Source of the DNA: JAJDTQ01 sp963422385
GTDB lineage: Bacteria > Desulfobacterota > Binatia > UBA9968 > JAJDTQ01
Direction of reading: 5' to 3'
Length of the DNA stretch: 64,000 nt
Assembly: GCA_963422385.1 (NCBI GenBank)
Contig: OY729432.1
Coordinates: forward strand, 1,674,001 to 1,738,000
In this document: positions 34,328-43,140 of the stretch, piece after piece
Position numbering within the stretch: the first letter of the stretch is position 1
Layout of the letters: every line of letters starts with the position of its first letter
Notes under the pieces: model-generated
Seen by the model: only the letters and a program-made list of their open reading frames with translations
The model's database searches: none
What the model was told of the DNA's origin: nothing
Position numbers and translations under genes: made by a program

Positions 34328-34857
34328 GAAGGGATGGATTGGCAGAGGAGAAAGCAATCTTCCTCCGAGTTTGATGTGGTGCCCAGCCAGCGCTCACGGG
34401 ACGAGTTTCAAGAGCGTCTGGTGCGTTCCTGAACAAGCATCAGGGTTAAGGGCTGGCTTGAACACGCTGTGTGTGGGCCGTTGGTGTCCGATCTGCTGGT
34501 TGATCTCCACCGATATGCTCACGACACCAGGCGATGGGGGGATCCGGGTGTTATCGGCTCGCTCTGACCTCAAACCTCCGGTCCATTTTGTTCCGCCCCT
34601 CCATAACACAGGATTCGGCTTTCAGACGAGCGCCGAAACTTATCATGCTTTATCGGAACGGCTTCTCTCTGTCTCGTACGCCGTGGTATTCCGATTTGCT
34701 CCGAAATCAAGGGGGGTTCCCGCCGAACCGCTTGTAGACCATCGGTAGGTTGAATCAAAGAGGCATGTAAGCCGGACATGGTCATTGTCCCGGGGGAGTC
34801 CCCCTGACGTGTCCGGAGGTGTCTCAGGGTCCAAGGCGTGTCGAGTAACGCGGACCG
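34328..34857. other. Lower-GC stretch without recognisable genes
   Basis: This segment has visibly lower GC than its surroundings and interrupts the acyl-CoA synthetase remnant. Only frames of about 60-70 codons occur on either strand and none resembles a known protein. A small hairpin (GGGGG-AGT-CCCCC) lies near 34787. It looks like acquired or decayed DNA, possibly the rest of a mobile element. Confidence 0.4.
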
Positions 34858-35046
34858 TTACGGCCTGTGCCCACCCAGGATTACCGAGTCGTCTGCTCCG
34901 GGATCGGTTTCAAGATCCGTGACTTGAACCACCCGTTCATCACGCGTTCGGATGAGCACGGGAAGGTCTCCTGCCGTGATATCCTGGTCCAGTGAAGCTT
35001 GGCTCTGAAGCAGAGTCCTGATAGAAGTTACGTCACTATTGTTCAT
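34858..35046 (-). CDS. Small hypothetical protein (62 aa)
   Basis: From the ATG at 35046 the product begins MNNSDVTSIRTLLQSQASLD and ends DDSVILGGHRP. An excellent ribosome site (AGGAGG, 6 bases before the ATG) is the main reason to believe it; the frame extends further upstream but without such a site. It is acidic, with no membrane segment and no family I recognise. It overlaps the beginning of a plus-strand frame, so only one of the two may be real. Confidence 0.45.
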   Translation of the reverse strand: MNNSDVTSIRTLLQSQASLDQDITAGDLPVLIRTRDERVVQVTDLETDPGADDSVILGGHRP

Positions 35047-35127
35047 GGAGGGCCTCCTGTGGCCATGCTTGGCCAAATACGAGGAAATCCCCGTATTCTT
35101 ACGGTAATCTCCGTGTCCAGTGTTGGA

Positions 35128-35598
35128 CTGATTCGATTTCTTGCAGAACCGGACCTCAAAGGAGTTCCACGGAATTTCCCTGAAGCAGGGATACGCGATG
35201 TCCGTGCTACGGGCTACCATTGTCGTGATTGTAAGCTCACGTTCACGTTGCAGCAAGAAGAGAATCAACTGATCGTTGTTTACTCTTCCATTCCGGACAA
35301 GTGTCAGTGGCCGATTAAAGACGAGCACCGATGGCGGTGTCCCGTGGAAGGCTTCAGGCTGGTGACAGAGTTTTCATCAGAATACCGGTTTCAGGCTCGT
35401 CTCCCGAGAGGACCAGAGCCGGAAGCCCTGGAAAGAGGCGCTTCTCATGGAGCTGAGCCGCGTCTCTTTGTCCAGCGCAAACCTTTGTTCTCTCACCAAG
35501 GGTTTCAGGGGAGCATCGGGAAGGACCCGACGCCCAGTCGTGCAGGCTCCGGTTCACGTACCCGGACAACTCCTGAGAAACCGCAAGACCACGCATGA
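35128..35598 (+). CDS. Uncertain hypothetical protein with CxxC pairs
   Basis: An open plus-strand frame runs from 34999 to the stop at 35596-35598, overlapping the flavoprotein gene start by four bases. The part YHCRDCKLTFTLQQEENQLI ... PDKCQW ... HRWRCPVEGF looks protein-like and could be a small zinc ribbon. The tail after about 35400 is low-complexity. No convincing start or ribosome site was found; 35128 is an arbitrary inner limit. No known family. It may be a remnant or a spurious frame. Confidence 0.3.
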   Translation: MIRFLAEPDLKGVPRNFPEAGIRDVRATGYHCRDCKLTFTLQQEENQLIVVYSSIPDKCQWPIKDEHRWRCPVEGFRLVTEFSSEYRFQARLPRGPEPEALERGASHGAEPRLFVQRKPLFSHQGFQGSIGKDPTPSRAGSGSRTRTTPEKPQDHA

Positions 35599-37346
35599 GC
35601 TACAAGACCATCCACCACCAGGCCGACGTGCTGGTCATCGGCGGCGGCGCCGCCGGGGCCATGGCGGCGATTCGTGCCCGGGAGGCGGGAGCGGACGTGC
35701 TGCTGGTGGACAAGTCCGTGTTCGGCCGGAGCGGCTGCGCGGCGCTGGCCTCGGGGGCGTACATCACCTACATGCCGGGTGACGACATCATGATCCATCT
35801 CGGCGGCCGCGGCGTGCTCACCAACCAGACCAAGGCCATCGAGGCCATTCACGCCACCCACGACGTGCTCGGCATCCTCGACGGCTGGGGCGTGAAGTTC
35901 GTCAAGGAACGCGGCGAGATCTGGCGCGGCAAGGGCGGGTCCGGGGCCGCCGCGAGCGGCGGCCTGGCCGCGGGCCTGGTGGGCGGCGGCACGGCGATGA
36001 TGAAGGTGGTGCGGGGCGTGGCCCTGCGCGCGGGCGTCCGGGTGCTCAACCGGGTTTCGGTCACCGACCTCCTGACCTCGGACGGCAAGCACCCCACCGG
36101 CGGCCGCGTGGTGGGCGCGCTGGGGGTCTCCGGCCGCGAGCGTGAGGTCCACGTGTGCGAGGCCAAATCCGTGGTGATGTGCGCGGGCGGTTTCAACTTC
36201 GGCTACAAGCAGCCGGGACAGTGGTTCGCGGGCATGCCCCTCAACATCACCAGCGACGGCGTTGCCATGCAGATCAGGGCGGGCGCGGTGATGGGCAACA
36301 TGGCGGTGGGCAGCAAGTACCTCCAGACCATGGAGTTCATGTGCGCTCCCGGTATCGAGCACTTCACCACCATGGGCACCAGCTACTTCAACCGCCAGGG
36401 GGAAGACGTGATGAAGCGGTTCTCGGAGTCCGAGGCCGAGTTCACCCGGCGGCTGTCGCTGGGCCACGCGGTGGCGCTGGAGATGCTGGAAGGCAAGGGC
36501 CCCGTGTATCTCGACTGCACCAGGCTCCCGCCGGAGAACATCCGGCTGCTGTACGAAGTCATCCCCATCATCATGAACACCTTCGAGGCCGCGGGATACG
36601 AGGTCGGCAAGGAGCGGGTCCCCTATTTGCCGGTGCTGGCGGCCACCTACGGCTCCAGCCACGGCGGCGGCGCGGTGGTGGACGACCGGTGCATGACCTC
36701 GCTGCCGGGCCTGTTCGCCGCGGGCGCCAGCAGCGACGGGATGAACATTTCGCCGAACCTCAACCTGTCCTGGTGCATGGTGCTGGGCTGGTGGGCCGGG
36801 CTGCACGCCGCGGACTACGCGAGGAGCGTGGACCTCGAGAGTGCCGTTGGGCGGCAGGTGGAGTCGCTCACCAGGAGCACCACCCAGTACCTCAAGCCGG
36901 AGGGAACCGCCTTTGCCGAGGTCCACGGCAGGGCCGCCGACCTGCTGCACGAGTTGGGAATCATTCTCAACGACGAGAAGATCGCCCGGGTGCGGCAAGG
37001 GCTTGCGGAGATACTGGAAACGTATGACGACGTCATGGCGAAGGACCCCCACGACCTCGTGAAGGTTCTGGGGCTGCGGAACTCCATCGAGGCCCTGACC
37101 GCGGTGCTGGACTACCTGCTGCACCGGCAGGAAAGCCGCGGCTCGGTGATCAATCGCGATCATCCGGAGACCGACAACGAGAAGTGGCTGGTGTTGAGCA
37201 AGTCGATCATCGAGAACGGCGCGCTGAAGATCTGGGATGAACCCATCCCGCGCGACGAGTTCTACGTACGCTACCGGCCGAGGCCCGGGAAGGCAATGCA
37301 CCCCTTCTTCAGGATCGCCGGTCAGGCGGTTGAGGCGGGGGAGTAG
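35595..37346 (+). CDS. FAD-dependent oxidoreductase, fumarate reductase/AprA-like flavoprotein
   Basis: 583 residues. The dinucleotide fold VLVIGGGAAGAMAAIRAREA begins at residue 12, DKSVFGRSGCAALASGAY follows, GGFNFGYKQPGQW marks the middle, and GLFAAGASSDGMNISPNLNL is the C-terminal FAD segment. This is the fumarate reductase/succinate dehydrogenase flavoprotein family, branch near adenylylsulfate reductase alpha. It is followed after 7 bases by a two-cluster ferredoxin (37354-37581), the same two-gene arrangement as aprA-aprB, but the real reaction is unknown; aprA-specific residues could not be checked. Confidence 0.88.
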   Translation: MSYKTIHHQADVLVIGGGAAGAMAAIRAREAGADVLLVDKSVFGRSGCAALASGAYITYMPGDDIMIHLGGRGVLTNQTKAIEAIHATHDVLGILDGWGVKFVKERGEIWRGKGGSGAAASGGLAAGLVGGGTAMMKVVRGVALRAGVRVLNRVSVTDLLTSDGKHPTGGRVVGALGVSGREREVHVCEAKSVVMCAGGFNFGYKQPGQWFAGMPLNITSDGVAMQIRAGAVMGNMAVGSKYLQTMEFMCAPGIEHFTTMGTSYFNRQGEDVMKRFSESEAEFTRRLSLGHAVALEMLEGKGPVYLDCTRLPPENIRLLYEVIPIIMNTFEAAGYEVGKERVPYLPVLAATYGSSHGGGAVVDDRCMTSLPGLFAAGASSDGMNISPNLNLSWCMVLGWWAGLHAADYARSVDLESAVGRQVESLTRSTTQYLKPEGTAFAEVHGRAADLLHELGIILNDEKIARVRQGLAEILETYDDVMAKDPHDLVKVLGLRNSIEALTAVLDYLLHRQESRGSVINRDHPETDNEKWLVLSKSIIENGALKIWDEPIPRDEFYVRYRPRPGKAMHPFFRIAGQAVEAGE

Positions 37347-37353
37347 GGCTGCC

Positions 37354-37581
37354 ATGGCTCGAGATCTGCATCTACCGAAGGTCGAGATTTGCAAGGAGGC
37401 CTGCATCTCCTGCACGGCATGCGATGATGCCTGCCCGACGGACGTGATCCGGATGGGCAGGGACGGCTATCCGTTCGCCATGTACGAGGAAGACTGCCAG
37501 GGCTGCTTCATCTGCGAGTGGGACTGTCCCGTCGGGGCCATCAAGATTCGCGTCGCGCGCTGGTACGAGGCGGGACGGTAA
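37354..37581 (+). CDS. 4Fe-4S dicluster ferredoxin (AprB-like partner)
   Basis: 75 residues with two clusters: CKEACISCTACDDACP (C-x2-C-x2-C-x3-C type) and CQGCFICEWDCP. It should pass electrons to or from the flavoprotein encoded immediately upstream. It lacks the longer C-terminal tail of true AprB, so it is more like the small ferredoxin partner of uncharacterised flavoprotein pairs. Confidence 0.9.
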   Translation: MARDLHLPKVEICKEACISCTACDDACPTDVIRMGRDGYPFAMYEEDCQGCFICEWDCPVGAIKIRVARWYEAGR

Positions 37582-37721
37582 GTGCTCCGTCCACCGGCTC
37601 GCCTCCTTGCGGACCGAACCGCCGGCTCCGCGGCGAAGTCCGGAGTGGGTGACCCAACGGCCTCCTCTATACGGGCGCGAGCGGGCGGGAAGTCCGCGTC
37701 CCGTCCACGGTTCCCTCTCCG

Positions 37722-38591
37722 ATGAGCATATTATACGCTTTGATCGCGTCGCTGGGTTTCGCGACCTCGCACATCCTGATCCGCCGCGGTCTGGCCCGGT
37801 CCAATCCCCTGGCCGGGTTCGCCATCTCCATCGTCATCTCGGCGCTGACCCTCTGGTCCATGGCGGCGGCCACCCTGCCCCTGACCGTTTTCCGGACCCA
37901 CGCCGTCTGGTATTTCGCGGTGGGCGGCCTGTTCGCGTCCGGGCTGGGCCGCTGGCTGGTCTATGTCTCCATCGACCGGCTGGGAGTGGCGCGCTCCATC
38001 CCGGTGGTGAGCACGACGCCCATGTTCGCCTCGGTCCTGGCCGTGCTCATCGTCGGAGAGCACTGGACCCTGGGCGCGTTCTTCGGCACCGTGCTGATCA
38101 TCTGCGGGGTCATCGTCATCTCGCGAACCCACGACCACACGGCCGAGTGGCGCCGCGCGGACCTCATCTTCCCCATTCTGGGGGCGTTGTCGTTTTCTTT
38201 CTCCGCCAGCGTCCGGAAGCTCGGCTTCTTCATCGACAACCTGCCGCTCATGGCGTCGTGCGTGAACGCCACCACGGGGCTGGTGCTGGCCATCCTGATG
38301 GTTTACGGCCGGGGCGGACCACGCAAGGTGTTGCCGATGTCCCGTTCGGTGCTCGCATGGTTCGTCGGCGCGGGGATCTGCAACACCGCCGGGATGCTGG
38401 CCAACTTCTACGCCCTCTCCACCGGCGACATCGTCATCGTAGAGCCGTTGGTCAGCACCAACCCGGTGTTGACCGTGGTTCTCACGGCGATCTTCCTGCG
38501 GGACGTGGAGACCGTAAACCTGCGGGTTGCGGTGGGCGTAGCGCTCACCTTCGTCGGGACCCTGCTGCTGGTCTACGGCAGGGCCGGATAG
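37722..38591 (+). CDS. EamA-family DMT transporter
   Basis: 289 residues, about ten membrane helices in two EamA repeats; it opens MSILYALIASLGFATSHILI and has LGRWLVYVSIDRLGVARSIP and IVIVEPLVSTNPVLTVVL, typical of drug/metabolite exporters of the EamA type. Probably an inner-membrane exporter of amino acids or metabolites. It stands alone after a 140-base gap. Confidence 0.88.
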   Translation: MSILYALIASLGFATSHILIRRGLARSNPLAGFAISIVISALTLWSMAAATLPLTVFRTHAVWYFAVGGLFASGLGRWLVYVSIDRLGVARSIPVVSTTPMFASVLAVLIVGEHWTLGAFFGTVLIICGVIVISRTHDHTAEWRRADLIFPILGALSFSFSASVRKLGFFIDNLPLMASCVNATTGLVLAILMVYGRGGPRKVLPMSRSVLAWFVGAGICNTAGMLANFYALSTGDIVIVEPLVSTNPVLTVVLTAIFLRDVETVNLRVAVGVALTFVGTLLLVYGRAG

Positions 38592-38611
38592 CTCCCCTGC
38601 CGCGGACGCAA

Positions 38612-38633
38612 CCCCTCTCCCTCCGGGAGAGGG
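38612..38633. repeat. Short palindromic intergenic repeat
   Basis: CCCTCTCCC (38613-38621) and GGGAGAGGG (38625-38633) form a 9-bp hairpin with a 3-base loop, 20 bases after the EamA gene. This 'CCCTCTCCCTCCGGGAGAGGG'-type motif is a common dispersed intergenic repeat in GC-rich proteobacteria. It may act as an mRNA-end hairpin; no T-run follows. Confidence 0.6.
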
Positions 38634-38776
38634 TGGCCGAAGGCGATCCGACCATTCTTGCGGGAACCCCTGTCGCCACCGGGAAAACGCCGGCTCCCAG
38701 AGGGAGTCGGAGGGCGTTCCGACGCCTCTGCCGTTGCGCGTCCGTGTCCTTTCCCGGCCGGCTTCGGTAGAATGAC

Positions 38777-39952
38777 GTGGTGCGTACCGGACTGGAAAGG
38801 CTTCTCGACGCACCGCGCCGCTGGCTCGGGGCCTCGCGGGTAGGGCTGGTGGCCAACCCCACCACGGTGGATCGCCGTCTGGTTCACGCCGCCGACCTGT
38901 TGCACCGGCACCCGGACGTGGACCTGCGTTGTCTGTTCGGGCCCGAGCACGGGCTGCGCGGGTCGGCCCAGGACATGGTGGGAGTGGCAGACGACACCGG
39001 CCCGGGCACGGGCCTGCCGGCGGTGAGCCTCTACGGCACGACCTTTGAGTCCCTGTCACCCACCCCGGAACAGCTTTCCGGCGTCGACCTGTTGCTGTTC
39101 GACATCCAGGACGTGGGCGCGCGTTACTACACCTACGCCGCCACCATGGTCCTGTGCATGCGTGCGGCCAAGGCTTCCCGGGTCAGGGTCGTGGTCCTCG
39201 ACCGGCCCAATCCCATCGGCGGCGTGGCGGTGGAGGGAGGCGGACTGGACGAGGGTCTGGAGAATTTCTGCGGCTTGTACCCGGTGCCGCAACGGCACGG
39301 AATGACCCTGGGCGAGCTGGCCCGGTTGTATAACGAGACGTTCGGCATCGGCTGCGAGCTGGACGTGGTGGCGTGCGAGGGGTGGTCCCGAAGCGACTAC
39401 TACAACGAATGCGGGCTGCCGTGGGTGCTGCCGTCGCCCAACATGCCGACCCCGGAGACGGCGCTGGTCTATCCGGGCATGTGCCTGCTCGAGGGCACCA
39501 ACCTGTCCGAGGGCCGGGGCACCACGCGTCCCTTCGAGCTCTTCGGCGCGCCGTTCATCGACGGCGACCGGCTGGCCGAGAAGCTTCGGCGCCACGATCT
39601 GCCCGGGGCGCTCTTCCGCCCCTGCGTCGTCGAGCCGGCGTTCCACAAGTTCAAAGGTCAACGCTGCGGCGCGTTGCAGTTGCACGTGAGCGACCGGCGA
39701 GCCTTCGAGCCCTATCGTACCGGTCTGGCCGTTCTGGCGGCGGTGCGTGAGTTGTGGCCCGAATCGTTTGCCTGGAGAACGGAGCCTTACGAGTTCCGGG
39801 CCGACGTTCCGGCCATCGACCTCTTGACCGGGAGCCCGGCCGTGAGGCAAGCCATTGACGGCGGTGCGGCGCTCGATGAGGTGGTGCGCGTCGCCTGTGG
39901 CGGCACCGAGATCTACGACTCCGGACGCGACGGGGCGCTGCTGTATGATTGA
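38777..39952 (+). CDS. DUF1343 / NamZ-like exo-beta-N-acetylmuramidase
   Basis: 391 residues from a GTG at 38777 (or the adjacent GTG at 38780). GLVANPTTVDRRLVHAADLL, LFGPEHGLRGSAQD, LLFDIQDVGARYYTYAATM and LDRPNPIGG are the DUF1343 signatures. Family members such as NamZ release MurNAc from peptidoglycan fragments in cell-wall recycling; the EGTNLSEGRGTTRPFELFGAP segment lines the active site. No signal peptide is seen, unlike many homologues, so it may be cytoplasmic or mis-started. Confidence 0.9.
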   Translation: MVRTGLERLLDAPRRWLGASRVGLVANPTTVDRRLVHAADLLHRHPDVDLRCLFGPEHGLRGSAQDMVGVADDTGPGTGLPAVSLYGTTFESLSPTPEQLSGVDLLLFDIQDVGARYYTYAATMVLCMRAAKASRVRVVVLDRPNPIGGVAVEGGGLDEGLENFCGLYPVPQRHGMTLGELARLYNETFGIGCELDVVACEGWSRSDYYNECGLPWVLPSPNMPTPETALVYPGMCLLEGTNLSEGRGTTRPFELFGAPFIDGDRLAEKLRRHDLPGALFRPCVVEPAFHKFKGQRCGALQLHVSDRRAFEPYRTGLAVLAAVRELWPESFAWRTEPYEFRADVPAIDLLTGSPAVRQAIDGGAALDEVVRVACGGTEIYDSGRDGALLYD

Positions 39953-40007
39953 GTGCGCGGCGGCCGTTGGCGAAGTTTACACGCATGGATCGTAAAGGAG
40001 GGAGATC

Positions 40008-40700
40008 ATGGCAGATCAGGAAGTGGCAGTGGTGGTGGGAGGCGGCCCGGGACTGAGCGCTTCGCTCGTTCGGCTGTTCACCCGTGAAGGCATGAAGGCG
40101 GCCATCGCGGCCCGCAACCCGGACAAGCTCGAGGCGTTGTCGGAGAGCACGGGTTGCCACGCATACCGGTGTGACGCGGTTGTCCCCGAGGAAGTGAACG
40201 AACTGTTCGTCCGGGTGTCGCAGGATCTCGGAGATCCCAACGTGGTGGTCTACAACGCCAGCTCCCGCGTACGCGGCCCGCTTACCGAGCTCGACCCCGT
40301 CGCCGTTCGGGACGCCATCATGGTGAGCTGCTACGGCGGCTTCCTGGTGGGACAGGCTGCCGCTGCCGGCATGCTTCGGGCTGGCGGGGGGACCATCCTG
40401 TTTACCGGCGCCTCGGCGAGCGTCAAGGGTTATGCCAACTCCGCATCCTTCGCCATGGGTAAGTTCGGGCTCAGCGGCCTGACCCAGAGCATGGCGCGGG
40501 AGCTTCAGCCGCAGAACATCCACGTGGCGCAGATCGTCATCGACGGCGGCATCGATTCGCCCCGGCGGGACCCCGGCCCCGGCCCGGACACACGGCTGAG
40601 CCCTGACAGCATCGCGGAGACGTATCTGCAGCTTCATCGCCAACACCGGAGCGCCTGGGCGTCGCTCATCGAGCTGCGACCGTGGGTCGAGAAGTTCTGA
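40008..40700 (+). CDS. SDR-family oxidoreductase with Phe in place of the catalytic Tyr
   Basis: 230 residues, started by AAAGGAGGGAG. Cofactor-binding loop GGGPGLS at 11-17 and YNASSRVRGPL as the NAG-like segment mark a short-chain dehydrogenase. At the active site, where Y-x3-K is expected, the sequence is F148-A-M-G-K152, preceded by a serine-rich SASVKGYANSAS. Some SDR subfamilies share this change; enzymatic activity is therefore uncertain. It stands alone. Confidence 0.88.
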   Translation: MADQEVAVVVGGGPGLSASLVRLFTREGMKAAIAARNPDKLEALSESTGCHAYRCDAVVPEEVNELFVRVSQDLGDPNVVVYNASSRVRGPLTELDPVAVRDAIMVSCYGGFLVGQAAAAGMLRAGGGTILFTGASASVKGYANSASFAMGKFGLSGLTQSMARELQPQNIHVAQIVIDGGIDSPRRDPGPGPDTRLSPDSIAETYLQLHRQHRSAWASLIELRPWVEKF

Positions 40701-40785
40701 AGCCGACCGTTTTCCCGACCGTGAATGGGGAGGGAGCGGAGCCGGCTAAAGGATTCGCCGTGGCTGCCGATCTTCCAATGGTGGA

Positions 40786-41298
40786 GTGAAACGGCAGGAT
40801 ACACGGTCGACGTCCCGGCGTGCGGGGTCTCTTCTCGGGGGCGAGGAAGGCATTGTCCTCCCGTCGGTCCTCATGCTGGTCGCGGTCTTGGCCGTGGTGA
40901 GCGCCACGAGCATGACCGCGACCCTGACCGAGCTGAGGATCGCCGACGCCTACTACAAGAGCGTGGCCGTGTTCCACATCGCGGAAGCCGGACTCACCCA
41001 CGGCCGGCATGAAGTTTCGGACGAGGACGGCGACGGCGATTTTGCCGCCATCCTGACGCCAACCACGCTCTTCAACGGCCGGGGGCTCCACGGCGGCAGC
41101 TACACCGTCGTCGCCACCCCCGTCGTCGGTGTTACACCGACCAGGCTCCGGCTGCGATCCTCCGCATGCTACCCGGCCGCGGACCCCTGCCCGCGCGCCA
41201 ATGCAAGGGCCGCCCTCGAAGCCCTGCTGGAGCATGATCCCGCCGGCGCCACCCCCCAAGGCCGTGTCCGTCTGGTAGCCTGGAGGTCGCTGGACTAA
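40786..41298 (+). CDS. PilX-like type IV pilus minor pilin
   Basis: 170 residues from a GTG at 40786. After a basic leader, GGEEGIVLPSVLMLVAVLAVVSATSM is the PilX N-terminal prepilin helix with a G-E processing site, and ELRIADAYYKSVAVFHIAEAGL matches the PilX segment that ends in AEAxL. Minor pilins prime pilus assembly. No PilV/PilW neighbours are present; the inner-membrane pilus genes pilMNO lie convergently 180 bases away, separated by a palindromic element. Confidence 0.75.
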   Translation: MKRQDTRSTSRRAGSLLGGEEGIVLPSVLMLVAVLAVVSATSMTATLTELRIADAYYKSVAVFHIAEAGLTHGRHEVSDEDGDGDFAAILTPTTLFNGRGLHGGSYTVVATPVVGVTPTRLRLRSSACYPAADPCPRANARAALEALLEHDPAGATPQGRVRLVAWRSLD

Positions 41299-41306
41299 CC
41301 GCCGCC

Positions 41307-41467
41307 AGTGTGGTGTCCGGTAAATACGCAAGATAATATACGGGTCTTTATTGCCGTCGGCTGCGTTGCTCTTTCTCGCGTGGTATTGGCCACTGCTCGT
41401 CATCGCGCCTTGCCGACCACAAAAAATCCTGCGCATCTTGTCTTGCGTATTTACCGGACACGACACT
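41307..41467. repeat. Palindromic element copy A: 27-bp arms around a conserved ~107-nt core
   Basis: The left arm 41307-41333 (starting AGTGTGGTGTCC) and right arm 41441-41467 (ending GGACACGACACT) are complementary over 27 bases with one mismatch. The core from about 41352 to 41433 (beginning GCCGTCGGCTGCG, including GGCCACTGCTCG, ending AAAAAATCCTGCGC) is nearly identical to the core of copy B at 54048-54212. Inner complementarity (GTCGGC with GCCGAC; GTGG with CCAC) suggests a long branched hairpin. It is not coding. Confidence 0.85.
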
Positions 41468-41481
41468 AGGCGCGGACCCTC

Positions 41482-42486
41482 TCATTGCCGTGGACGTGCA
41501 GGCTCTGCACGAGGATGCTCCGCGCCTTCAAAGGCATCGCATCGCGGAAGCTTCAGGCGGGTTTCGTAGGAGGCGGTGTCGTCGCGGGCCGTTTCCATGA
41601 CAACTTCGCACGGGGTTATGGCCTTGATCCGGTAGCCGTGGCGACCGAGCCGCGCGCCGGGCCGGACGACGTGGCCGAAGTCTTCGGCGTCCTTTACCAG
41701 TGCCACCGCGGTGCGCTTCTGCCAGACGATGCCCACGGCGCGGAACGGCGGCGCGTGCTGAGGCTCGTAAGGATGATTTCGGTCCACGTCCGGGTTCGGT
41801 TGTCCCTCCGGCTCCGGCGGGGTCGGGGCCCGGTACGGCTGAAACGGATCCCGGGGCAAGGGTCCGGCGTCGACGCCGGCCGGTGCCGGGTCTGGTACAG
41901 GCTCCTGCGTATCTTCGTCAACGGGTTCGGGAGACTGGACACGAAGCGCCGTCATCTCCAAGGCGATGCGGAGCATGGCGAGGCCGTCCTCGGCGGCAAG
42001 CGCGTCGATGGTCATATTCGTCGTGTTCGGAAGGGCGCGCGCTCCTGCGGCGCGCTCCAGGAATCGCAGGAGGTCGTGGAAGGCGCCCTTGATCTCCACC
42101 TCCGTCGGGATCTCGGCAAAGTGCTCTCCGGGGCGGGCCGCCCCGGGATGGAAACGGATCACTTCGAGGCCGGCCATGGCGGCTTGGGCGGAAACATTTT
42201 CCAACGGTGTCGACGTTCCGGGGCGGCGGGGAAGCCGCGAATGCAACTCGCGACGCAACGCCGCGATCTCGCCACGGAGTTGCGGCAACCGTCCCAGGTC
42301 CGCACGCAATCGGGCCTCGTCAAGGCGGGCGAGCTCGATCTCTTCCGTGGCGCGCACGACACGCCCGGCCAGGTGGCGGTACACGAGGACATAGTCCAGC
42401 GCCACCAGCACCAGGGCCGTCCCCGCGAAATACAAAACCCGCTGGGCGAGAGGGCGTTCGAGCAGAACGTCCAGGTAGTACCGCAC
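41482..42486 (-). CDS. pilO: PilO-PilP fusion, type IV pilus inner-membrane alignment protein
   Basis: 334 residues. The N-terminal part is PilO: a membrane helix at about 16-36 (VLYFAGTALVLVALDYVLVY), a coiled coil, then a ferredoxin-like domain (EIPTEVEIKGAFHDLLRFLE). After a proline-rich linker (around 195-240) a PilP-like beta domain follows (FRAVGIVWQKRTAVALVKDA, then YRIKAITPCEVVME). PilP is normally a separate lipoprotein; here no second signal exists. It starts seven bases after pilN. No pilQ follows. Confidence 0.8.
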   Translation of the reverse strand: MRYYLDVLLERPLAQRVLYFAGTALVLVALDYVLVYRHLAGRVVRATEEIELARLDEARLRADLGRLPQLRGEIAALRRELHSRLPRRPGTSTPLENVSAQAAMAGLEVIRFHPGAARPGEHFAEIPTEVEIKGAFHDLLRFLERAAGARALPNTTNMTIDALAAEDGLAMLRIALEMTALRVQSPEPVDEDTQEPVPDPAPAGVDAGPLPRDPFQPYRAPTPPEPEGQPNPDVDRNHPYEPQHAPPFRAVGIVWQKRTAVALVKDAEDFGHVVRPGARLGRHGYRIKAITPCEVVMETARDDTASYETRLKLPRCDAFEGAEHPRAEPARPRQ

Positions 42487-42493
42487 GATGGGG

Positions 42494-43069
42494 TTAACCG
42501 TCCCTCTGCCGACTTTTCTCGGGCGGCACCGAACCCGGCGGCGGGCTGTTCCCGGCGTGGATCACGAAGCGCCTGAAGCCGTCCTCCCCGTCCTCCTTGC
42601 CGGCTTCGACGAGTTGCCGGTTGTTGAAGACCGGGGAGAGGCCGCTCAGGAACCGTGCGATGGACTCGTCGTCGGTCGCACGGCCCTCCAGGACCGTCGT
42701 GCCTTGCGACTCGGCGTAACGCGTCAACCATAGCCGGTCCGGCGCCGCGCCCGAGAGGCCGCGCAGGATCTCCGGGTACCGTGCCCCACGTTGGAGCCAT
42801 GTCATGACGGCGTGATTCCGCCGACGTTGCTGCCGGATCCGTTCTTCCAGTTCCTTGACGGCCTCGGTCTTGAGCCGCAGCCGAGCGGCGGCTCGCCGCC
42901 GCTCGGCCAGGCCGGACTCCAACGCCGTCTGCCGGTACAGTTGCGAGAGGTTGACCGCGGCCAGGGCGACGCCGGCGAGGCAGAGCACGGCCACTCCGGC
43001 CGTGACCGTGCGACGCCTGCGCCGTAGCGCCCGTGTCTCCCGGGTCGCCAGAAGGTTGATGCGAATCAT
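42494..43069 (-). CDS. pilN: PilN, type IV pilus inner-membrane alignment protein
   Basis: 191 residues from the ATG at 43069 (MIRINLLATRETRALRRRRR), the standard PilN start; the segment IRINLL docks into PilM. One membrane helix at about 24-42 (AGVAVLCLAGVALAAVNLSQL) is followed by a coiled coil and a ferredoxin-like domain (AAPDRLWLTRYAESQGTTVLEG). It acts with PilM and PilO in the alignment complex. Second in the pilM-pilN-pilO(P) operon. Confidence 0.88.
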   Translation of the reverse strand: MIRINLLATRETRALRRRRRTVTAGVAVLCLAGVALAAVNLSQLYRQTALESGLAERRRAAARLRLKTEAVKELEERIRQQRRRNHAVMTWLQRGARYPEILRGLSGAAPDRLWLTRYAESQGTTVLEGRATDDESIARFLSGLSPVFNNRQLVEAGKEDGEDGFRRFVIHAGNSPPPGSVPPEKSRQRDG

Positions 43070-43140
43070 GGTCGAAACAGTGTCCTTCCCGGTCGCGCCC
43101 ACGGAGAGAGTCCCCGTTGCGCGGCCTTGCCGCGATGTGC

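Noticed and set aside
41351..41569. Small proteins read through the palindromic elements (…APCRPQKILRI…, also at 54109-54406)
   Set aside because: Similar peptides arise in both copies only because the core DNA is conserved; frames run into the arms and lack ribosome sites.
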